Below are positions 1 to 5,420 of a DNA stretch of 5,598 nt, one piece after another. Positions within the stretch are counted from its first letter, which is position 1. Every line of letters starts with the position of its first letter. The DNA is from an uncultured Oscillospiraceae bacterium (GTDB lineage Bacteria > Bacillota > Clostridia > Oscillospirales > Oscillospiraceae), in NCBI GenBank assembly GCA_934668605.1, contig CAKUNY010000134.1, positions 1-5,598 of the forward strand. The letters run 5' to 3'. The notes under the pieces were generated by a model, which saw nothing but the letters and a program-made list of their open reading frames with translations, was not told the DNA's origin and searched no databases. Both the position numbers and the translations under genes were made by a program.

Positions 1-814
1 CGCCCGTGCCGAAGCCGATCTCGCAGTACTCGTCGCCCACGATGGGAATTTCGCGGTTCATGATCGGCAGGATGCAGGTCTTGCCGATCAGATGCTTGAA
101 CTTTTCGTCCTCGGGGTTCACGGCAACGCCGGTATCGCCCATCATGGTTTCGGGTCTTGTCGTCGCGACGACGATATCCCCCGAGCCGTCCGCGAGCGGG
201 TAGCGGATATACCAGAGGTGGCCGGGCTTATCGGTGTATTCGACCTCCGCGTCGGAAAGCGCGGTCAGGCAGTGCGGGCACCAGTTGATGATGCGGCTTC
301 CCTTGTAGATAAAGCCCTTTTCATACATCTCGCAGAACGCCTCGCGCACGGCCTTCGAGCAGCCCTCGTCCATCGTGAACCGGCTTCTCGACCAGTCGCA
401 GCTGACGCCGAGCTTTTTCTGCTGCTGGACAATGCGGCTGCCGTACTTTTCCTTCCACGCCCAGACGCGCTCTAAAAACTTTTCACGACCCAGATCGTAC
501 CGGGTCTTGCCTTCATTGACGCGCAGTTCCTCTTCGACCTTGATCTGCGTGGCGATGCCCGCGTGGTCGGTTCCGGGGAGCCAAAGGGCGCTGTAGCCCT
601 GCATGCGCTTGTAGCGGGTCAGGATGTCCTGAAGCGTCGCGTCGAGCGCGTGTCCCATGTGGAGCTGTCCCGTGACGTTGGGGGGCGGCATGACGATGGA
701 ATAGGGCTTTTTGTCGGGGTCGGGAGTTGCCTTGAAGCAGTCGTTTTCCATCCACATTTCGTAGATCGAGCTTTCGACCTGCTGCGGCTCATACACCTTG
801 GGTAATTCTTTCAT
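1..814 (-). CDS. valS: Valine--tRNA ligase, N-terminal part (runs off left edge)
   Basis: Class I aminoacyl-tRNA synthetase that charges tRNA-Val with valine in the cytoplasm. I translated 271 codons from the ATG at 814-812; the rest of the gene (full-length ValS is roughly 880 residues) lies beyond the left edge. Visible landmarks are the N-terminal [13 protein letters not shown] block (residues 43-55) with the HIGH-type ATP-binding motif HMGH at 52-55, the [12 protein letters not shown] block at 79-90, a CPHC zinc-knuckle-like pair at 179-182, and the editing-domain (CP1) signature [17 protein letters not shown] at 218-234. The KMSKS motif is outside the window. A ribosome binding site GAAGGAGA sits about 8 bases before the ATG. 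The gene starts 22 bases after the stop of the YcxB-like gene and has no separate promoter that I can see, so it is probably co-transcribed with it under the valine T-box leader at 1381-1616. Identification is secure from motifs. Confidence 0.97.
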   Translation of the reverse strand, partial: MKELPKVYEPQQVESSIYEMWMENDCFKATPDPDKKPYSIVMPPPNVTGQLHMGHALDATLQDILTRYKRMQGYSALWLPGTDHAGIATQIKVEEELRVNEGKTRYDLGREKFLERVWAWKEKYGSRIVQQQKKLGVSCDWSRSRFTMDEGCSKAVREAFCEMYEKGFIYKGSRIINWCPHCLTALSDAEVEYTDKPGHLWYIRYPLADGSGDIVVATTRPETMMGDTGVAVNPEDEKFKHLIGKTCILPIMNREIPIVGDEYCEIGFGTG

Positions 815-836
815 GGGTTCTCTCCTTCTATCGTAG

Positions 837-1364
837 TTACTTGTTTATCAATTGAACGGGTTTGCCGGTTTTATCGGCAAGAAACGCGCAGAATTCTTCG
901 ATCGTCCCGCCGGAAATGCGCTCCTTGTCAAACGCCTGCGCCTGATTGTTGGAGAGCGCAAGAACGATATAGCGCGGCAGCTCGGCGCTGGCGAGAATCT
1001 GAGAATACGAAAATTTGCTTTCCGTGACGCTCGTTTTGATCGTATAGCCGGTATCGTCAAACACGCAGCTTGCGTGTTCCGTCCCGGGCAGAACGTTCCG
1101 CTTCGCCACGCGTCCGTTGAGCTGGTCTTCCTGGAAGCTGGCATAGATCACGCACAGCATCGCAAGCGGCACCAGAAGATTTCTCGCGCGAAGCGGCTCA
1201 AGAGAGATGATGCGCACCGCCGTCGACACAAGGCCGATTGCCAGAATGATCCCCGCAAAGATCCGCGTGCGGCGGCTTCTTTTGCGGCGGACGGTCATCC
1301 GAAGTCCCTCGGCCATCGCGGTGAGCGCCTCCAGGTTATAGTCCGTCTCAAATCGGAATTCCAT
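837..1364 (-). CDS. YcxB-like membrane protein of unknown function
   Basis: A 175-residue protein with no assigned function. The N-terminal 25 residues are hydrophilic. A strongly basic patch, RRKRSRRTR (26-34), is followed by a predicted membrane helix at about 35-54 and a second at about 62-77. By the positive-inside rule the N-terminus should be cytoplasmic, with a short hairpin across the membrane. The C-terminal half (about 85-175) is soluble; the pattern of 'Y-I' strand motifs ([18 protein letters not shown]) and a final '[11 protein letters not shown]' helix resembles the YcxB-like family (two membrane helices plus a PH-like domain). That family match is from memory and is moderate. 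The ATG at 1364-1362 is preceded by AAGGAGGG at 1375-1368, itself only a few bases after the T-box terminator. It is the first gene of the T-box-controlled unit and is followed after 22 bases by valS. It could be annotated simply as a hypothetical membrane protein. Confidence 0.85.
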   Translation of the reverse strand: MEFRFETDYNLEALTAMAEGLRMTVRRKRSRRTRIFAGIILAIGLVSTAVRIISLEPLRARNLLVPLAMLCVIYASFQEDQLNGRVAKRNVLPGTEHASCVFDDTGYTIKTSVTESKFSYSQILASAELPRYIVLALSNNQAQAFDKERISGGTIEEFCAFLADKTGKPVQLINK

Positions 1365-1380
1365 ATTCCCTCCTTGAACA

Positions 1381-1616
1381 AGAAAAACGCCCCGAGCAAA
1401 TGCTCAGGGCGATCAAAACCGTGGTACCACCTGAATTTCCGCGCATGCGGACACTCGAGCTCTGTAACGGGAGCACCCGGCGAAGCTTACTGGGTTTCAG
1501 CTCCGCAGCTCAAAGGCGACCTCGAACGCGCCCGCGCGAAAGCTCTCACCTGCCGCTTTCTCTCTGGGGCGCAAATAACGCGTTCTTCTTCCTTGTCTCA
1601 GCTTTGTTGCGAAATT
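1381..1616 (-). promoter_or_regulatory. T-box leader, valine-type (GUC specifier)
   Basis: A tRNA-sensing riboswitch-like leader upstream of the YcxB-like gene and valS. The T-box core AGGTGGTACCACGG is at 1432-1419 (minus strand). Stem I contains a 7-bp helix GAACGCG/CGCGTTC (1585-1579 with 1530-1524), the distal AGAGAGA and GGTGAGAGC motifs (around 1563-1542), and on the 3' side a GUC triplet at 1520-1518 followed by a purine, where the specifier codon belongs. GUC is a valine codon, matching valS. A Stem III hairpin TCCGC/GCGGA sits at 1451-1438. The antiterminator would pair TTCAGG (1435-1430) with CCTGAG (1408-1403), with the bulge TGGTACC (1429-1423) and an upper CGGT/ATCG helix. The bulge UGGU can pair with an ACCA tRNA end, as expected for tRNA-Val. 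Uncharged tRNA-Val should favour antitermination. The 5' end is estimated from the promoter. Confidence 0.95.
1383..1411 (-). terminator. Regulated terminator of the valine T-box
   Basis: A 10-bp stem CGCCCTGAGC/GCTCGGGGCG (1411-1402 with 1397-1388, one G-U pair) has a 4-base ATTT loop and is followed by five T residues (1387-1383). Its 5' arm contains CCTGAG (1408-1403), which is also the 3' arm of the antiterminator, so the two structures exclude each other. It ends just before the Shine-Dalgarno sequence of the YcxB-like gene. Confidence 0.95.
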
Positions 1617-1622
1617 TAGATT

Positions 1623-1651
1623 ATGATACCGAACCGACGGCGATTTGTCAA
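1623..1651 (-). promoter_or_regulatory. Sigma-A promoter of the T-box / valS unit
   Basis: TTGACA (1651-1646) and TATCAT (1628-1623) are separated by exactly 17 bases. The -35 box is perfect and the -10 box has one mismatch to TATAAT. Predicted transcription start is about 1616, which gives a leader of about 250 bases holding the complete T-box. The promoter starts about 20 bases after the stop codon of the coiled-coil gene. Confidence 0.9.
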
Positions 1652-1672
1652 GGGTGTATTCCTCTTGTCAAG
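1645..1672 (-). repeat. Direct repeat CTTGACAA, 20-bp period, over the -35 box
   Basis: The 8-mer CTTGACAA occurs at 1672-1665 and again at 1652-1645 on the minus strand, a spacing of 20 bp (about two helical turns). The second copy contains the -35 hexamer of the T-box promoter. The first copy has no -10 hexamer at a workable distance, so it is not obviously a second promoter. It may be chance or a remnant of promoter duplication. Confidence 0.5.
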
Positions 1673-2170
1673 TCAGACATCTTCAATGATTGGAGACGGC
1701 TTGGCCGCCTGCGGATTGACGAGCGTCCGGAACTTCGAGCGCGACTCGCGGATTTCAGACAGCGACTGCGAAATCGCGTCCTCGGTGCGCTTCATGGCGT
1801 CGTCGACATAGTCGTTCGTGACCTGACGCAGCTCCTTGATCTTCTGCTGCGCAGCCTTCATCATCTCGGCTGCCTGCTGCTCGGCCTGCTTGACGACCTC
1901 TTCGCGGGAGATCATCTGCTTGGCGCGCTGCTCGGCCTGCTTGAGAATATTTTCCGCCTCGCGCTTGGCATTGGTGATGACCTCGTTGCGCGATTCGACG
2001 ATCGTCTTTGCCTGCTTCAGCTCACCCGGCAGCTGGTTGCTGATCTCGTCGAGCAGATCGAGCACCTTGTCGCGCTCCACGACGCACTTTTCCGCGCCCA
2101 GCGGCAGACTCCACGCGTCCTGCACCATCTCGTACAAAGTGGTGATCGTCTCTTCAATACCGTTCGCCAT
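1673..2170 (-). CDS. coaD-linked coiled-coil protein ('ATPase'-type, DivIVA/V-ATPase subunit-like)
   Basis: A 165-residue soluble protein of unknown function. The N-terminal 1-57 is a conserved module with DAWSLPLG (18-25), VERDKVLDLLDEI (31-43) and LPGELKQAK (47-55). Residues about 58-148 are a long charged alpha-helical coiled coil rich in Ala, Glu, Gln and Lys, with a local repeat (LKQAEQRAKQM at 76-86 and VKQAEQQAAEM at 93-103). The tail is Pro-rich. There is no Walker motif, signal peptide or membrane segment, so database names such as 'ATPase' reflect only coiled-coil similarity to V-type ATPase stalk subunits. A similar protein sits directly after coaD in many Clostridia (recalled, not searched). 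The ATG at 2170-2168 is one base after the coaD stop, and its GGAGGA ribosome binding site overlaps the last coaD codons, which suggests translational coupling. It is the last gene of the uvrC cluster; the T-box promoter follows at once. Confidence 0.85.
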   Translation of the reverse strand: MANGIEETITTLYEMVQDAWSLPLGAEKCVVERDKVLDLLDEISNQLPGELKQAKTIVESRNEVITNAKREAENILKQAEQRAKQMISREEVVKQAEQQAAEMMKAAQQKIKELRQVTNDYVDDAMKRTEDAISQSLSEIRESRSKFRTLVNPQAAKPSPIIEDV

Positions 2171-2171
2171 G

Positions 2172-2669
2172 TTATAGTCCTCCTTTGTTCTTCCCGGTCA
2201 TTCTGGCGGTCACGTCTTCGATGATCGCATCGGGCACAAACCCATGCAGATCCGCGCCGTAATGCGCCATTTCCTTGACGATGCTCGACGAGAGATACAT
2301 GAATTGGTGCTCCGTCGTCAGAAACATCGTATCAAGACTGGGATTGAGCTTGTGGTTGATGAGCGCCATCTGGAACTCATGCTCAAAATCGGAAAGCGCC
2401 CGCAGACCCTTGACCACCACGCTGCAATTCTGCTCGCGCGCAAACTCGGCGAGTAAACCGCTCGACTGCGTCACGGTCACGTTCGGAATGTGTCTTGTGA
2501 CGCGGCGGATGAGCTCGACGCGCTCCGTGGATGAAAATACCGGGTGCTTTTCGGCGTTGATCATCACGCACACGATGAGCTCGTCAAAGGTTTTCGCCGC
2601 GCGCTCGATGATGTTCAAATGACCGTTTGTGACCGGGTCGAAGCTTCCGGGATAGATTGCTTTACTCAT
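2172..2669 (-). CDS. coaD: Phosphopantetheine adenylyltransferase
   Basis: Transfers AMP from ATP to 4'-phosphopantetheine to give dephospho-CoA, the penultimate and essential step of coenzyme A synthesis, in the cytoplasm. The 165-residue length is normal for bacterial CoaD. Motifs in order are YPGSFDPVTNGH (6-17) with the nucleotidyltransferase T/HxGH signature TNGH at 14-17, Lys41 in NAEKHPVF, VKGLRALSDFEHE at 86-98, and the ATP-binding SSSIVKE at 127-133. The usual VRGLR reads VKGLR here, so the first arginine (R88 in E. coli numbering) is a lysine at 87, a conservative change. The start ATG (2669-2667) overlaps the rsmD stop as ATGA, with GGAGG about 7 bases upstream. It may be expressed from the cluster promoter and also from the strong internal promoter in rsmD at 2796-2823. 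Confidence 0.98.
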   Translation of the reverse strand: MSKAIYPGSFDPVTNGHLNIIERAAKTFDELIVCVMINAEKHPVFSSTERVELIRRVTRHIPNVTVTQSSGLLAEFAREQNCSVVVKGLRALSDFEHEFQMALINHKLNPSLDTMFLTTEHQFMYLSSSIVKEMAHYGADLHGFVPDAIIEDVTARMTGKNKGGL

Positions 2670-3226
2670 GCTTCCTCCTGCGGGATCTCTCTGCGATAGA
2701 TCGTTACGGCGGCCTTCCCATACCGGTAATCCCGGTAACGGACAAGCCCCGGAACGATGGCAGGGAGCTCCTTCCCAAACGGTCTTTCGGTGATTATTAT
2801 ACCACTATCTGATAGAATGTCAATTTGTGATATGGTTTTCAGGCTATTTTCCAGGAAAACTTCCGCGTAAGGCGGGTCTAAAAAGATCAGATCAAACGTT
2901 TCGCGGCAGGAATGCAGATACGAAAGATAGTCTGACCGGACGACTTTTCCGAGTCCTTCCAGCCGCGTCTTCGTAAGATTCTCCCGCACGACCTTGCAGG
3001 CGTCGTCCCGCGTGTCTACAAACACGGCCGATTTCGCGCCCCGGCTGAGCGCCTCAATGCCCATCTGGCCGGAGCCTGCGAACAGATCGAGCACGCGCCG
3101 TCCTTCGACCTCGAACTGAATGGCGGAGAAAATGCCCTCCTTGACCTGATCCATCGTCGGACGCGTGTCCATACCCTTGGGCGCTTTGAGCGCCATGCCT
3201 CTGGCGCTTCCGGTAATGACTCTCAC
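2666..3226 (-). CDS. rsmD: 16S rRNA (guanine(966)-N(2))-methyltransferase
   Basis: SAM-dependent methyltransferase that makes m2G966 in 16S rRNA (E. coli numbering) during assembly of the small ribosomal subunit. The protein has 186 residues, normal for RsmD. It shows the N-terminal RVITGSARG (2-10), TRPT (21-24), the SAM-binding VLDLFAGSGQMGIEALSRGA (45-64), the acidic end of motif II at FVD (69-71), and the catalytic DPPY at 117-120. The start codon is GTG (3226-3224), overlapping the uvrC TGA as GTGA, with GGAGGAAA 6-13 bases upstream; the protein start MRVITG fits the family exactly. The 3' end overlaps coaD by four bases. Around codons 131-148 the otherwise GC-rich codon use changes to ATA, TCA, CTA, AGT and GGT because the DNA there also spells a consensus promoter. 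The rsmD-coaD pairing is common in Bacillota. Confidence 0.97.
   Translation of the reverse strand: MRVITGSARGMALKAPKGMDTRPTMDQVKEGIFSAIQFEVEGRRVLDLFAGSGQMGIEALSRGAKSAVFVDTRDDACKVVRENLTKTRLEGLGKVVRSDYLSYLHSCRETFDLIFLDPPYAEVFLENSLKTISQIDILSDSGIIITERPFGKELPAIVPGLVRYRDYRYGKAAVTIYRREIPQEEA
2796..2823 (-). promoter_or_regulatory. Internal consensus promoter inside rsmD, upstream of coaD
   Basis: A perfect -35 TTGACA (2823-2818) and a perfect -10 TATAAT (2801-2796) are separated by 16 bases, with TGG directly before the -10 giving an extended -10 motif. It points toward coaD; the predicted start near 2789 would give a leader of about 120 bases, all inside rsmD. The spacer carries a short inverted repeat CTATC-N-GATAG (2815-2805), which could be an operator. 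Both hexamers perfect in an otherwise GC-rich gene is unlikely by chance. Activity is inferred, not shown. Confidence 0.8.
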
Positions 3227-5055
3227 GGCGTTTCCTCCTCCCGTTCTGTATGGAAATAGTCATAGACGGCCTGCCCGGCGGCTTTTCCGATCGCGTCCTC
3301 CAATGCCGTCAGGCTCGCGTTTTCGATCGCACGCATGGACTTGAACGTCCGGAGCAGCGTCTCGCGCCGCTTCTGCCCGATGCCGGGGATCTCCTCCAAT
3401 TTAGAACCCCGGACGCGGCGGCTGCGGAGCGTGTGGTGATAGGTAATGGCGAAGCGGTGCGTCTCCTCCTGAATCGTTCCGATGAGGGAAAAGACCGCCG
3501 GGATCGCGGAAATCGAAATTTCGTGCCCCTGCGGCGTGACCAATGCGCGCGTTCTGTGGCGGTTGTCCTTGACCATGCCGAAGGTCGGAATGGCGAGCCC
3601 GAGCTCGTTTAAGACCTGCAAGACCGCGTTCGCATGCTCGATGCCGCCGTCAATGAGCAGTGCGTCCGGCGCTTCGTCGAAGCCTGCGTCGCCGTTTTTC
3701 AGGTGCGTCAGCCTTCTGCGCAGCACCTGCTGCATGGCGGCGTAGTCGTTCTGATCGTCCAAGCCTTCAATTTTGAAGCGCTTGTAATTCTGCTTGCTGG
3801 GTCTGCCGTCGATAAAAACGACCATCGACGCGACCATATCCGTGCCCGCAATGTTCGAAATATCGTAGGACTCCAGCCGGTGAAGCGGCTTTTCCAATCC
3901 CAGCATATTCTGGAGAAGCCCCAGCGTTCCGGCGGCGCGCTCAGCCTTTGTCGTGACGCGCTCGGCTTCCTCTCTCGCGTTTTTCTGTGCGAGATCGACA
4001 AGGCGGACATTATCGCCCCGCTGCGGCGTGCGGATGTGCACTTTTTTTTGCAGATTCTGATACAGAAGCTCTTCAAAAAGCGCCGCGTCCTCCATCGGCT
4101 TCGGCAGCAAAATCACTTTGGGCGCGGCGCCCCTAGCCAGATAATACTGCTTGACGAGCGTCGAAATCGCGTCCTCCTCGCTGTCAGACGGCTGCAGGAT
4201 TTCGTATTCCTTGTCAAGAAGGTTCCCGTCCACATAGTGGAGCACCGCGAAGCATGCCTTGGCCTCGCTCTGATAGTACCCGATCACGTCCGTGTTTGCC
4301 ATCGAGCCCGCTGTTACGAGCTGCTTCTGCCCCAGAGACTCGACAGAGCGCAGCCGGTCACGCAGCATCGCGGCCTGCTCAAAGTCCAGGCCTTCCGCCG
4401 CCGCGAGCATCTTCTCGCGAATCGAATCGGCCAGCTCCGTGTATTTCCCCTGCAAAAGAAGCATCGCCTGCTCCATGCGGGCGCGATACTCTGCGGGCGA
4501 ACGCGAAAGCTGGCACCACGCGTCGCAGTTATTCATGTGATAGTTGAGGCAAGGCCGCTCCTTTCCGAGGTCGCGCGGAAATTTTTTGGAGCATCCGGGA
4601 AGCTTTAAGGTAAGCCGGATCGTATCGATCACGCGCTGCGTCGTGCCCCGGCCTCCATAAGGGCCAAAATAGCTCGCGCCGTCTCCCATCACGCGGCTGA
4701 CAAGCTCCATCGTGGGGTATTCGTCTCGCATGTCGACACGAAGATAGGGATAGCCCTTGTCGTCCTTGAGAAGGATATTGTATTTCGGCATGTGCCGCTT
4801 GATGAGCGAGCACTCGAGCACCAGCGCCTCAAATTCACTCGCCGCGACGATTACATCAAAGTGGTCGATCTGGCTGACCATTTTGCGGGTCTTCGGCGTG
4901 TGCGAGGCGGTATTCTGAAAATACTGGCTCACGCGGTTTTTGAGCTTCTTCGCCTTGCCGACGTAGATGATCTGGCCGGATTTATCCTGCATCAGATACA
5001 CGCCCGGCTCCAATGGCAGCGATAAGGCCTTGTCTTTCAGTTCTTCAAAGGTCAT
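3223..5055 (-). CDS. uvrC: Excinuclease ABC subunit C
   Basis: Endonuclease of nucleotide excision repair; with UvrB on damaged DNA it makes both the 3' and 5' incisions. The protein has 610 residues, full length. Domains in order: GIY-YIG nuclease at about 16-95 (PGVYLM 17-22, IYVGKA 30-35, Arg41); a cysteine cluster C155, C169, C177, C181 matching the four cysteines reported to hold an Fe-S cluster in E. coli UvrC; a UVR UvrB-binding helix at about 203-238; an RNase H-like nuclease at about 390-545 with acidic residues D398 (in ESYDIS), D437, D469 (in LLIDGG) and H533; and a C-terminal helix-hairpin-helix region at about 551-601 (EEIPGIGQKRRETLL). The ATG at 5055-5053 fits the family start, but no clear Shine-Dalgarno sequence is present: the HPr terminator ends five bases upstream. 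The stop overlaps rsmD as GTGA. Frame is intact across an A8 run near codons 336-338. Confidence 0.98.
   Translation of the reverse strand: MTFEELKDKALSLPLEPGVYLMQDKSGQIIYVGKAKKLKNRVSQYFQNTASHTPKTRKMVSQIDHFDVIVAASEFEALVLECSLIKRHMPKYNILLKDDKGYPYLRVDMRDEYPTMELVSRVMGDGASYFGPYGGRGTTQRVIDTIRLTLKLPGCSKKFPRDLGKERPCLNYHMNNCDAWCQLSRSPAEYRARMEQAMLLLQGKYTELADSIREKMLAAAEGLDFEQAAMLRDRLRSVESLGQKQLVTAGSMANTDVIGYYQSEAKACFAVLHYVDGNLLDKEYEILQPSDSEEDAISTLVKQYYLARGAAPKVILLPKPMEDAALFEELLYQNLQKKVHIRTPQRGDNVRLVDLAQKNAREEAERVTTKAERAAGTLGLLQNMLGLEKPLHRLESYDISNIAGTDMVASMVVFIDGRPSKQNYKRFKIEGLDDQNDYAAMQQVLRRRLTHLKNGDAGFDEAPDALLIDGGIEHANAVLQVLNELGLAIPTFGMVKDNRHRTRALVTPQGHEISISAIPAVFSLIGTIQEETHRFAITYHHTLRSRRVRGSKLEEIPGIGQKRRETLLRTFKSMRAIENASLTALEDAIGKAAGQAVYDYFHTEREEETP
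4042..4049 (-). repeat. A8 homopolymer in uvrC
   Basis: Eight consecutive A residues on the coding strand encode part of QKKV (residues 336-339) in the middle of uvrC. Homopolymers this long are prone to slippage. The reading frame is intact in this copy. Lysine codons AAA AAA explain it without any special role. Confidence 0.7.
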
Positions 5056-5060
5056 AGCAT

Positions 5061-5097
5061 AAAAAGCTGCCTCAAAAACATCCGTCTTTGAGGCAGC
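5061..5097 (-). terminator. Intrinsic terminator of the HPr-like gene, abutting uvrC
   Basis: A perfect 11-bp stem GCTGCCTCAAA/TTTGAGGCAGC (5097-5087 with 5076-5066) has a 10-base loop and is followed by five T residues (5065-5061). It lies 13 bases after the HPr-like stop codon and ends five bases before the uvrC ATG, so it fills nearly the whole intergenic region. The only SD-like bases near uvrC (GAGG) are in its 3' arm. Confidence 0.92.
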
Positions 5098-5110
5098 GTT
5101 CCATCCGATT

Positions 5111-5371
5111 TTAGAAAATTTCCTTCACGAGCATTTCGGTCAGCGCCTTGACGGCTTCCTCTTCGTCGGGACCTTCCGCGATGATGCTCACGCGCGTCCC
5201 CTTCGTGATGCCCATGGACAACACGCCAAGAAGACTCTTGGCATTGATTTTCCGGTCTTCGACTTCGACCCAGATGCTGGACTTGAACTCGTTTGCCTTC
5301 TGGATGAAGTAGGTGGCCTGCCGGTTATAAAGGCCGGACTCACATTTGACGATCGATTGCTGCATGTACAT
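5111..5371 (-). CDS. HPr-like protein lacking the PTS histidine (Crh-like)
   Basis: An 86-residue HPr-fold protein. It aligns over its full length with HPr of the phosphotransferase system: SGLYNRQAT stands where HPr has SGIHARPAT, and KSLLGVLSMGITKG matches KSIMGVMSLGIAKG. With the ATG start at 5371-5369 the numbering is identical to HPr: position 15, the histidine phosphorylated by Enzyme I, is Tyr; Arg17 is kept; Pro18 is Gln; and Ser46, the HPr kinase site, is kept. It therefore should not carry phosphate to sugars. It recalls Bacillus Crh, which has Gln15 and Ser46 and works with CcpA in carbon control, but that role is inference here. The upstream GTG at 5380 was not chosen because it lies on the ribosome binding site AAGGAG. 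The gene has its own promoter and terminator, between mutS2 and uvrC. A true ptsH should exist elsewhere in the genome. Confidence 0.92.
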   Translation of the reverse strand: MYMQQSIVKCESGLYNRQATYFIQKANEFKSSIWVEVEDRKINAKSLLGVLSMGITKGTRVSIIAEGPDEEEAVKALTEMLVKEIF

Positions 5372-5379
5372 AGACGACA

Positions 5380-5385
5380 CTCCTT
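5380..5385 (-). promoter_or_regulatory. Ribosome binding site that fixes the HPr-like start
   Basis: AAGGAG at 5385-5380 is 8 bases before the ATG at 5371-5369, ideal spacing. The in-frame GTG at 5380-5378 begins on the last G of this site and cannot use it, so the longer 89-residue reading is unlikely. Confidence 0.85.
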
Positions 5386-5420
5386 ACAATCATGCTTAGG
5401 CTGAGCCTTCATGTGCTTTG

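Noticed and set aside
852..1619. Plus-strand open frame of 255 codons opposite the YcxB-like gene and T-box
   Set aside because: Its sequence is a mirror of the minus-strand gene and of the structured leader; no ribosome binding site or recognisable domain.
1666..1671. First TTGACA after the coiled-coil gene as a separate promoter
   Set aside because: No -10-like hexamer at 16-18 bases downstream; the second TTGACA has a good -10 at 17 bases.
1400..2224. Plus-strand open frame of 274 codons across the T-box and the coiled-coil gene
   Set aside because: Leu/Arg-rich shadow; it covers the T-box leader and its promoter and is antisense to a conserved gene.
3634..4608. Long plus-strand open frame of 324 codons opposite uvrC
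   Set aside because: It lies wholly antisense to a secure uvrC, has no family motifs, and long antisense frames are expected opposite GC-rich genes.
5052..5060. Two-codon frame ATG CTA TGA overlapping the uvrC start
   Set aside because: No ribosome binding site serves it, and such minimal frames arise easily; it could only matter if uvrC re-initiation were shown.
5108..5113. TAAAAT as a -10 box for uvrC
   Set aside because: No -35-like hexamer 16-18 bases upstream and no TG extension; it overlaps the HPr-like stop codon and is probably chance.
5372..5380. GTG start giving an 89-residue HPr-like protein
   Set aside because: The GTG overlaps the AAGGAG ribosome binding site; the ATG at 5371 has 8-base spacing and restores exact HPr numbering.
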